NCBI GenBank assembly: GCA_027405735.1 | Contig: JAPEHQ010000027.1 | Span: 60,360 to 124,359, forward strand | DNA from: Mucor racemosus | Taxonomy: Eukaryota; Mucoromycota; Mucoromycetes; Mucorales; Mucoraceae | Direction of reading: 5' to 3' | Length of the DNA stretch: 64,000 nt | Part shown: positions 12,078 to 22,800 of the stretch, in pieces | Layout of the letters: each line of letters starts with the position of its first letter | How positions within the stretch are numbered: the first letter of the stretch is position 1 | Translations under genes and position numbers: made by a program | Notes under the pieces: model-generated | Told to the model about the DNA's origin: nothing | Databases searched by the model: none | Seen by the model: the letters and a program-made list of their open reading frames with translations, nothing else

Positions 12078-15000
12078 TCACTCGTTCTTTAGTTTGACTG
12101 TTTCAGGAACTGACTTGAAATATCCCGGTTGTCGTTTCTTCTCTTCAAGTTTGTCTAGATCAAGGTTTAATTTCTTTAATTTCTTGGATAGTTGTGCATG
12201 CTTGTTTTGAATAACAACATCCAAATCAACACCTTTTGCTGCGGCGCCTTCTAACTGGGCTTTCATAACATTGGTAGAAGGCACAAGGATCTTTAATTTG
12301 TCATTGATCACCTTGGTGGTCCATTGTCTGTCTTTATTTTGAGTTGATGTAGCCTGTATATTTATAAAGGATTTTAGTATATTTTAACATTGAATTATAT
12401 ATATATATATATACACTACCTCAATTCGCAATTCAGAGGCTTTAACAAAGTGTTTAATTTCATTTAAATACAATGAAAGTGGTCCATTTAATATGGAATC
12501 ATCATCGCACACAATGGTAAATGGTAATTCTTTGGCAACACTGATTTGATGGCCTTGTCTTAATGATCGTGATGCATGTATAATAGATAAAATAACCTAT
12601 CAAAGCTGTTTTAAAAAAAGGAAATTCATACCAAAATGGATATATTCATCACATTACTTTAAAATGGTCTTCCACTTGATTATCATAAAAGGAAGAATAT
12701 TGATTCTGATTTGGCCATGATTCCACCATTAAAGATGGAACGTTTGAAGAATTTTCAAGTGTTGATTTCATATGTTGATATAGTTCCTGGTGTCAAAAAT
12801 AGAATCGTGAATGTTTGTTTATTTATTTATATGTTTTTCCTTTGCTTACCTCTGTTACGAATGGCATAAAGGGGTGCGCTAAACGCAAAGAAATGTCCAT
12901 ACATGCATGTAAAATCCGCAGCGTTGCATTCTATTACAATTAGTCGTTTTGCTTGAACCTCCGAATTCGGCGCTTATTACCTTTTCACGTTGATCTAAAT
13001 CTGATCTATTCAACGCCGATTTAGAAAATTCAACGTAGACATCGCAAACATCTTCTACGATGAATCTTCTTAGAGCATCCGTTGACTCAAATAATCGGCT
13101 TGTTTCGAATCCCTTTTGACAAATATCAATCGTATTTGCCATACGAGATAAAATAAATCGATTTACTAATGAAGTATTTTGTAAATCAACGTCTAATGTC
13201 AAATCTATTTGAGGTTCTTGCAAACGCGATAGACCAAACTTGAACAAGTTCCACAACTTGTTACAGAAATAAGATGTTTGAATAACATTTGATATATCTA
13301 AATTGATTTGTCTTGATTGTTGTGTATACTGAACAAGTGCAAATCGCAAAGAGTCGGTTCCACAAGGTGGGATTCCGTTAGGAAATTCTTTTTCAAGATT
13401 ACGAGTGCTCCTAAATGTATATTGTTAGCCTTGTATAATTTGCGGTAAATCAATTCAAATGTTGATACGCACGTTCCGATTTCTTTTTCTGGTAGATTTG
13501 TGTGCAACAAATTCTCCTTCATATCTTGTAAACTGATGCCCTCAATCACATGAAGCGGATCAATGACATTACCTAATGATTTGGACATCTTACGACCTTG
13601 CGCATCACGGACCTACATCATTGGTATGAGTATACGATTAAATAAAGTCATTATTATACAATATACCATGCCGTGTAGATAGATGGTTTCAAAGGGTATT
13701 TTATGGTCTGAAAAATGATTTGCCAGCATGGCCATTCGTGCAACCCAGAAAAATAAAATATCATAACCAGTTTCCATCATTTGAATGGGATAACGATTCT
13801 ATAAATAAACATTTAGAACTCCAGTTTGATTTTCGTGAATTGCGATACTTACTGGAATTGATTCACCTTCTCTGCCTTTCCATCCCAAGGCAGATAAAGG
13901 TAATAAACCAGAAGAAAACCAAGTATCTAATACATCATCATCCTTATTACTAATATAAGTATGTAAACATAACACAAAATATCCAAAAATATACCTTGAT
14001 AAGCTCAAATGAGGTATTCTGTGGATAACCCTCCCTTTCGAGAAGTTCCACGGCCTTGATATTTGCTTTTATTTTGTCAGACCCCACAACCCATAATTCA
14101 CCTGTTTAATAAATAAGCCGTTTCGGGCCGTGTAAATAATAATTACTATAAACTGATCTACAATGTTACCTTGGTCCTGGTGAGTGTTTCCATGGATTTT
14201 AATCTGATAGGCTGGAATTTCATGGCCCCACCATAACTGCCGAGAAATACACCAATCTTGTATGTTATCTGTCAAACGGCATTAGTATTTTCCCTCACCT
14301 CTTGGAAAGAATTCTTTTAGTTTCGTACCTAACCATCTATACCAATCTTGTACAAATTGTTCTGGTACAATTTTCATTTGATTATTCTTTACTTGGTTCT
14401 TTGAAATGTTGGCCAATTCTTTACATTTTATGTACCTGTGAATATATATATATATAAATAAATAAATGACATGTATAAACACACACACAAAAATACAGAT
14501 AATATAATTTACCATTGTGGTTGTAATAAGGGTTCAATCACATCGCCCGATCTTGAGCAAACAGCGATGCGCATAACGTGGTTATCATTTCTACCTTTAT
14601 AACTTCCTAATTCGCTTAATTTATTGATAATAATGTCGCGCACTTCAAACCGATCATGTCCCTTGAATAAATAGATTTAATATGCGATATACGCTAAATA
14701 TTTATCTGATCTTACAACTAGCTCAGGTATTCCACAACTGTTATTTAATTTACCCAATTTATCGAATATGCTTTCAATGGGAAGTTGATGACGACGGGCA
14801 CAAGCATAATCATTTGGATCATGTGCTGGTGTTATCTATCGTGGGGGGGGGGGCAAACATAAGATAATGTCAATAGACAAAAGGAAAAAATCAAATACCT
14901 TGACTACACCAGTTCCAAACTCCATATCTACTAGCTGATCATCACAAACAATTGGGATTTCTTTTTTAAGGATTGGATGATATACTGATTTTCCATGCAA

Positions 15001-16060
15001 ACTCTACAAAACAATGTCAATCATATGATCTGGACCTAGCCTTAACCCTAGACCTACTTTGTATCTTTCATCTTTAGGATGAATAGCAACTGCACAATCC
15101 CCAAGCATTGTTTCGATACGAGTAGTAGATACTGTTAATTCTTGGATACCATTAGTATCTGGATCAATTACTTTGTAAGAAAAGTTATGTAATACACCAA
15201 ATTCCACACTAATGCAATATTAATAAATCTCAAATCCAACATAATGAAAACAATGGGACTTACGGTTTTGATCTACCAGGTAATGAAATCAGAGTTTTTC
15301 CTGTAACATCTTTATAATCTACTTCAATATCAGAAATAACAGTTTCCAAAGCACAACACCAATTAACAAGTCGAGTATCACGATAAATCAATCCATCATT
15401 ATGCAATTTCATAAATGCATTTTCGACAGCTTCATATCTATCTTTATCCATTGTAAAAAATTCACTATCCCAATCTAATGAAGCACCCATTCTTTTCATT
15501 TGATGTAAAATGTGGTTTCCATATTTCTCTTTCCATTTCCAAATCTCTTTTACAAATGCTTCTCTTCCCATATCATGGCGAGTGAGTCCTCGTTCTTTCA
15601 TAATCATTTTTTCTACAACGGATTGCGTACCGATGCCTGCGTGATCTGTGCCTGGAATCCATTTTACGTCATATCCATTCATGCGTTTCCAACGGACAAT
15701 GGCATCTTGGATGCTAAATGTTAAAGCATGGCCAATATGCAATGAGCCGGTAACGTTGGGTGGTGGTGTAATCATGGTGAATGGCTGTTTCTTGGTTGTT
15801 TCAGATCTATTATAGGTTGTAAGAAAATCTGCGCTGCTTGCTTTGAATAAGCCCTGTGAGTTCCACCATTCGTACCATCCCTCCTCCACTGCTTTTGCAT
15901 CATAGCTCGCTGCAAACTCTTTCTTGGGTTTAGGTAATTTTGTTGTTGTTGTTGTTGTTGCCATGGATCTAATGACATGTTGACAAGGTGCTTTAATTAA
16001 TAATCTACTTGCATGTGGTACATGGCGAGTTTTCGTGAATTGAACTCCATAATTAAGCAT
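12078..16060 (-). CDS. VAS1: Valyl-tRNA synthetase, probably dual-targeted (mitochondrial and cytosolic)
   Basis: Sixteen exons join in one frame of about 1029 aa: 16060-15264, 15208-15058, 15003-14899, 14835-14716, 14661-14513, 14435-14329, 14268-14170, 14101-13995, 13942-13853, 13798-13667, 13612-13473, 13410-12981, 12930-12850, 12786-12658, 12596-12420, 12353-12078. Introns are 50-77 nt; one has a GTGCGT donor and one a run of about 10 G (plus strand). The class I HIGH motif lies in [15 protein letters not shown] (~residue 107) and KMSKS at ~627-631. [14 protein letters not shown] and a C-terminal coiled coil are typical of ValRS. It charges tRNA-Val with valine. From Met 16060 the first ~32 residues are basic and lack acids, like a mitochondrial presequence. 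A second Met at 15964, in a good context (CCATGG), would give the cytosolic form. This is the arrangement known for yeast VAS1. An upstream in-frame ATG at 16126 is less likely. Confidence 0.96.
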
Positions 16061-16208
16061 TTTATCTAATCGAATATCATGTACAAAAAAAAAAAAAGCC
16101 CTGGGTGTGTAGTTTTTTTTTGACATGGGAACTGAAAGTTAATAAGAATCGAATCCCCTTCTTTTGAATGTCCGGGCAAGGTGATGGGAATGAAAAATTA
16201 ATCGATTA
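16061..16208. promoter_or_regulatory. Compact divergent promoter, ValRS / D-serine dehydratase
   Basis: Only ~150 bp separate the two start codons, so both genes must take their core promoters from this stretch. It contains an A-rich run and no clear TATA box. Confidence 0.6.
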
Positions 16209-17764
16209 ATGCCATTTACTCATTTTATATCGTTTAAAACAACTTTATTCAAAAAGATGGTAGAACAGACAGCAACACCTTCATCATTATTTGATGATTA
16301 CAGAACTCAAATGAAGGATACTTTGGTCAAAGAAATGGTGGGGAAAAAGTTGAATCAACTTCGTACACCTTCTCTGGTCATCGATAGATCCATTTTAGAG
16401 CGAAACTGCCAAAGATTGGGTAAAATATCCACTGGATTAGATAATACTCGAATTAGAGTACATGTAAAGACACACAAGGTAAATTAGTAGGTAATATATA
16501 GCGTATATAGGCATTAATTTGGTGTTTATAGTCTGTGGAAGGTGCTCGTATTCAGTTAGAATCTGCTCAAACCGATGCCATTGTTGTCTCAACAATGGCC
16601 GAGGCTTTTGCCATGATTAATTCTGACTTGACCTCGAGTGGGATATTGAAACAGGTTTGATTATTCTATTGAAGAATAAACGCGGAAAAAAGAACTAACT
16701 TGATAGCGTATCAGGTATTATTAGGGTTTCCCATCACACCCGATAAATTCAGTGACATTTTTAAACTTTCAACCAAAGTTGATCTCTTTCAAATATTTAT
16801 TGGCAAGTGAAAATAAATAGAACAACATATACTTGATATACTTACATGTATAAATATAGATAATCTAGCTACATTGGAAGCTTTAGAAGCATTTTGCAAA
16901 TCTACAGCATCTCAGAAAAAAGTCAATGTCTTCTTGAAAGTAGATTGTGGCTACGGGTAATAGAAATACAATCAGCTTCGTTTTAAGTTTTAAGTTTTAA
17001 TCAATAAATTTATATGTAGACGAGCTGGTGTCCCTATCAATGATGAAAAGACGCTTTTACTTGCAAAGCGTCTTTCTGAGTCATCCCATGTTGAGTTTAC
17101 TGGTATTTATACACACGCTGGTCATTCTTATTCATCTCAAAGTTCTGATGAAGCATTGGAATATCTCAAAAATGAATGTGATGTTGCTCGACAATTCAAA
17201 GACTACTTTGTAAACAACGGTATTGCCATTAATAATGTTTCCATTGGTGCTACACCTACTGTTAAAGCCATTACAGCCTTCATGGATAAACTTGATATGA
17301 ATTATATTTTAAGAGACATTGATGAAGTACATGCAGGTGCTTATGCTTTTCTTGATAGACAACAAGTAGCAACTGGCTTGGGAAGTTATCATGATGTTGC
17401 TATTTCCGTTGCCTGTCGCATTGCCAGTGTTTATAAAGATAGAAACAGTTTACTAATTGATGGTGGCGCATTAGCTTTTTCAAAGGACACAGCACCTCAA
17501 GGTGGATTTGGTTATGTCATTGATCCCGCTGTCAAAGATGATGTTGAAATTTTGGCTTCCTTGACAAAGGTGTCACAAGAGCATGGTATCTTGCAGCATG
17601 TAGACGAATCTACTTTGTCCAGACCAGAGTTACAGATAGGAGAACTTGTTCGTGTTATTCCCAATCATTGTTGTTTAACTGCCGCTTCTCATTTGTATTA
17701 TTTGGTGGTTGAAGATGGGAGTGATCTTGTAGTGGACGTTTGGGTTCCTGTTAGAGGATGGTAA
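16209..17764 (+). CDS. DSD1: D-serine dehydratase / D-threonine aldolase-like PLP enzyme
   Basis: Five exons (16209-16478, 16532-16654, 16715-16802, 16860-16956, 17020-17764) give 440 aa, or 424 aa from the second Met at 16257. It belongs to the alanine-racemase-fold PLP enzymes of the eukaryotic DSD1 type. The motif VHVKTHK (residues 84-90) carries the probable PLP lysine, and DCGYGRAGV follows. Near the C-terminus PNHCCLT supplies the H-x-C pair (H409, C411) that binds zinc in this family. Expected reaction: D-serine to pyruvate and ammonia; the related D-threonine aldolase activity cannot be excluded. Intron 3 uses a GC donor (G|GCAAGT...ATAG), and the other introns are GT-AG. It shares a promoter with ValRS. 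Confidence 0.92.
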
Positions 17765-19144
17765 AATATCAATAATAAAATAGTATCATAAATCTTTCTG
17801 CAGGAATTGTTTCAGATAGTAAATAATGTATATTTATAATATGATAGTTTTCAATCTTCAAAATTGGAGCGTGCACTCTTTTCCATAACTAACCTCATAG
17901 TAAACATTTTTAGGATATACCTCAGAGACCACAAAATAGATATGAATTGGTCGCATTATGCTATCTATTCCTGAATTCATTTTATATCTCATGAAAGGCT
18001 CAAAAACACGTAAAAGCCTCCTCTTTTTTCTTGAAAACTGGGTGTCACTTTTCATCCCTGCTCTACTTTTTGTTTTCACTAAATAACACCAAGAAAAAAT
18101 TATATGCCAATGTGCCTGAGATGTTCAGCTTTAATCCAAAAACAAGTATCTGGAAATATCCTATTTTTTGCAGTTGGTATTAATTTTTCAGTGCTAAAGC
18201 TTCAGATTTTTTACGCGTATTTCACTGCTAAATATTAAAAACTTTGAGGCTTCATATCTCTAGAAATAATTAATCTACACTAACACTTTTTAATAATAAA
18301 ACTTACTTTTTTTAAAGTGCTCTATAACATATTTCAATATAAAAAAATTCTGAGCACTTTTATTTTTTTTCATTTTTTTTGGCATTTTTGTAGTAGATTT
18401 CAAAATATTTGTTAAATTGAATAGCAGTTTTTTTTTCCACATGTCATCAAGCTCGTTGAGATCTCTCGGATCCAATTTAGTTTTTTTTAAAGTATTGATT
18501 TTTCGTGGAGATATCTTCAAAAATGTGTACAAAAAGATGCCTTCATTTCTAGCTTCCATTTTCCCCTTGTATATCCTCATCCTAAATTCTGAATCTGAAA
18601 AAAAATTGGACAAAAATCTCGTTTTCTCTACGGAAAACGCAGCTAGAAGATCCTACAATAGCTCGATCAATAGATACTGTTGTTGCGCATCCTGCCAATT
18701 ACTTATAATCTTGGTATAATTATTAAAAATGATGTGTATCTTCAAAAAACCTCCAAAATTTCAATTGCATTTTATACAAAGTTTAATGTGAAACATTTAT
18801 TTAAATTTTATTGAGATAGATGCAGAATTCAAAACTGTACGAAAATTATTTAATACGCTAGGTCGAGTTACTTTGTAGTTCATGAGCCATTAAACGATTC
18901 TGTTATTTTCATCATTTTTCGTCCATTTTTCAAAATAAATTTTGGAACCCAGTTATCATAAGCTGTAAGCTGTGATATCGACTATTATTTTGATTATCTC
19001 GATGAAAAATCAATATTTTTGGCTGAAACAAAAAATACAGAGTAGCAATCAATTAGATCTATCTTGTGAATACAGAAATTAGGCCCTGGTGTGGAACAGG
19101 TAGAGATATTCACGGAAAAAAAGTATAAAAAACAATAGGAATTC
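17765..19144. other. Intergenic region with degenerate repeat-like sequence, retrotransposon insertion site at its end
   Basis: No supported gene. The stretch 17850-19050 has the same look as other gene-free regions here (imperfect A/T runs, short conserved words such as AGGATGAGGATAT on the reverse strand). It ends at the GACTA target duplication of the retrotransposon. Confidence 0.45.
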
Positions 19145-19149
19145 GACTA

Positions 19150-19811
19150 TGTGCTGAACTAGGATACTATTTCCCCACATAAGAAATTAAATGTTATCTC
19201 ACATAAAACCATGCTCTAATATTTCAATAGAGATAACATGAATTTAACAGTAAATACAGAAAGTATTAGTAATTTAACATATAAATAAAATAGACCGAAT
19301 CATAAACAAAGCAAATTGATTCATAAAATAAGCTGAAGAAACACATAGATCAAAGTAAGGATTGCTCTATGCGGATCATTAACAAATATGCCAAAAACGG
19401 GCATTAAAAGACCGCCTTGATTATGTAAATCAAGAAGCTCAATATAAACTTTAAAATCACAAACAAACTAATTGATTTACCAAAAAGAATAAACATATGG
19501 ATATTGCATGAAGACAATGGAATCATGCTTCAATCATTTAATAAGTAGCATGATGATATATGTATGGAATGCAGCATTGTCTGATTCGCATGTTAAACAT
19601 CACGGTTTGACAGAAGTCCTAAGTTGGTAATTCGGTTATTCCTAATTCTGATAGATCACTGACAGTTACGGTGCAACTCCCAGATATAACAAAAGCACAA
19701 CTAATATAAATAGAGTAGAAATATAGACCTATTGCACACTATCTATTTTTTGAATAAAGAAGGATTTAAACTGTATCTTTTTTCAAAGCTTTTATTTTAC
19801 ATTTTACTGCA
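19150..19811 (+). repeat. 5' LTR of the chromovirus
   Basis: 662 bp, TG...CA ends, identical by reading to 24985-25646. It holds the element promoter (TATA at 19704-19711). Confidence 0.97.
19704..19711 (+). promoter_or_regulatory. LTR TATA box
   Basis: ATATAAAT inside the LTR, ~108 nt before its end, so transcription would start roughly at 19730-19745 and define a short R-U5. The same sequence recurs in the 3' LTR. Confidence 0.5.
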
Positions 19812-19825
19812 TTTTTTACAGTTTA
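19812..19825 (+). other. Candidate primer-binding site with self-priming potential
   Basis: The bases after the 5' LTR do not begin with the TGG expected for a tRNA-primed element. Instead TACAGTTTA (19817-19825) is perfectly complementary to TAAACTGTA (19767-19775) inside the LTR, downstream of its TATA box. Tf1-type fungal elements prime from their own mRNA by such pairing. The match is only 9 bp and sits 5 nt beyond the LTR end, so this is an inference. Confidence 0.35.
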
Positions 19826-19847
19826 CATCAATTATTGATTCTACCTT

Positions 19848-22800
19848 ATGTCTTCTATCGCCTCTGATTCTCCCTTGTCTCCCGAGCAACCTTTGTCTCC
19901 TGAACCCTTGGAGGAGTCTTTATTACCTTCTACTGCCATGTCGGTTGCTACTGAGAAGCTGAAGGACATGGAAATCTCTCCTCCTCCTCCTACCGTAGAT
20001 GAAGAAGATAAGCTTAGTACTACATCTGATCAAGAGATCTTGGAAGATGCTCGCCCTCCTGCACCTGTTTCTCACAAAGAAATTTTGAAAAGAACTTTGC
20101 AAAAAAAGGAAAAAGTAAAGAAGGACTACCTTGAAGCAATGTGTAATTTGGAAACTGTTGCAGGGAATAAGAAAGCGAATGAACTTCGGGAAGTCTTATC
20201 AAACTTGGAATTGCACATCAAGACTTTGACCGCAGGTCTCAAGGCTACAAACTCAACAAGTAAATTGGCAATCTCTTCTGGGCTTAAGATTAGCAAAAGG
20301 GACCTCCCAAAGTTCCAGTTGGAGGATAGTAAGAGCAAGCCTTTTCCTCAAGAAGAAGTTTACAAATCCGTTGATCACTTTTTAGGTGAATTTGAAAAAA
20401 TTGTTTATTCGTCTGGGCAAGACATAAACGATGTATGGAAAAAATATATTCCTTTAACCCTGCCTTATGATCTTGACGACTGGATGAAGACAGTGGTCCT
20501 CAAATGTGTCTCTTGGTTGGAGGTCAAGTCCGTCTTTGCTAAGAAATTTGGCACTGTAATTTCCAAATTACACAAGAAGAGAGCCGTCATGACCATGGCT
20601 ATTGAAGATGATGAAACGTTGGATGAATATTCCATTCGATTTTTCCGTACCGCAGGGGAAGCTGGCTACCATCGAGAAGACTCAACACTTGGAGATATCT
20701 TTCTACTTAGTCTTCCTGATGAGTGGCAGCTTAATATCTCAACTGTCTTGTTGTCGCGTACCAACCAGCAAGGATGGACTCCTTCAGAAATCTCAACTGT
20801 TGCTCTCAATTTACTTGGAGAAAGAACGCCAGGTTCCTGGAATACCAGCCGTAAGTCAAGCAATCCTCCGTTGAAACGAAAGTTTCACTCTGAGAAGTCT
20901 GTCGCTGCTTCTGTGTCTTCTGGTGTGGATCTCACCTCTGAGTTGCCTAAAGCAAGGATGTTGGGGGAGAAAAATAGGCCAAACCGCGCTACCAAGAACC
21001 CTGCTCCTTGCCGCCATTGCGGTCGTACTTGGCGCCATGGCCACACTTGTGAAGAATATCATGCTGCCAAGAAGCAAAAGTCTGCTTCTGTTTCCGTTTT
21101 GTCGGTCTCTTCTGCTTCTAAAAGTGAAGGAAATGAAAATGAAAATTTAGAAAATAGTATCAAGGAAATTTATGAAAATGGAGCATATCCTTGTAAGTCG
21201 AAAAAGACAAACAATAACAATAATATGAAACTAATAACACCTTTACTATTAAATAATAGGAGAGTAATTGGCAAAGTTGATCCTGGCTCTGATATTAGTT
21301 TTATAAATATTAAAATTTTAAATAAAGATTTCTCATCTATTAAAACAATCAAGACAAATGGTTACCTAAATTTCCTTTCAGTAAATGATAATAAACAAAA
21401 CAGCTCTGTAACTAGAGTTGGTAAAACTGAGCCAATGGAAGTTACGTACACAAATAACATTAAATTTAAACATGAATTTGAGGTAATCGAATTTAATGAT
21501 GAATTGTCAACTGAATTTGATGTCCTTCTTGGTATCGACATTCTCCCAAAATTAAATATCTATCTGAGTGGTGTAGCCTTTAAATGGCCTGATTCAGATA
21601 GAGAAAATGAATTGAAACAATTTGAAGACATAAATCATGATCCTGAAAATACGTTTAACCCTGAAAAAGCAGATTATGGGACGCCAAGCGAAAGAAAGGA
21701 ATTATTAGCTTTAATTCAACCAGCTTTGGAAAAAAACATTGCCATTCCTAGTGATTCTGCTTGTACTATGCCTGAATCAGTTGTAAAAATAAAAATAACA
21801 AATCCTAGCAATTGCTTTGTTCGTCAATACCCCTTAGCTGTTAATGCAAATGCCGAAATCAAGATACAACTGGAACAATGGTTGAAAGATGGAATTGTTG
21901 AAATAACAAAACCTGATCCTACTTTCCATTCGCCTTTACTAGCTGTACCCAAACGTGATCCAGTTACTGGAAAACAAACCAAATTAAGAATTTGTTGTGA
22001 TTTGAGAAGAATCAACGCAGCAATATCTGACAATGATTGTCATGAAAACTTTGCCATTCCAAAAATTCAGGAAATATTTGGTAGAGTATCAGGTCGTGCT
22101 AATATAATAAGTGTTTTAGACCTAAAACAAGCGTATTTTGCATACCCTGTGTCACCTGAATCGAGACGTTGCCTCATATTTAGTCATAATAATATTACAT
22201 ATCAATGGACTCGTGCACCTTTCGGATTGAAATTTCTAGTAAGCCAGTTCGTTTATAATATGTCAGTTTTATTCAATGGCATTGAACAAGAACTGAGAAA
22301 TGAAGTAAAAAAAGTATATGTCAAAGAAAATAAAGATATTAGCAAAATTGACAGTGAATTCCAAGGTAGTCTGGAGCATTATGTCGATGATATTGTTCTC
22401 TTTTCTAAAGATGTACAAACACAAATTATCCTTATAAATTTAGTTGTAAATCGACTAACAAAAGTAAACCTCAGAATCAATATTGACAAGTGCTCTTTCT
22501 TCCAAACAAGTGTTTATTTGCTTGGCTTTGTAATCAGTAGAAATGTCACCAAAATTGATACCAGAAAATTATCTAACATTGATTCTTGGGAAATCCCAAA
22601 AACAACAAAACAAGTACGAAGCATCATGGGCATTATTTCTCACTTACGAGATTATTGTCCCATGTTGTCAAAGGTAGCTGCCCCAATTGATAGTCTACGA
22701 AACGAAAAAGACATCAAAAAGAAATGGACCCCGTTGCATACAGATCGACTCGAAAGAATAAAACAAATCTTAATGTCTAATCAAATTTTATATGCACCTG

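Noticed and set aside
19812..19830. Standard tRNA primer-binding site for the retrotransposon
   Set aside because: No TGG-initial sequence or known tRNA 3'-end complement follows the 5' LTR.
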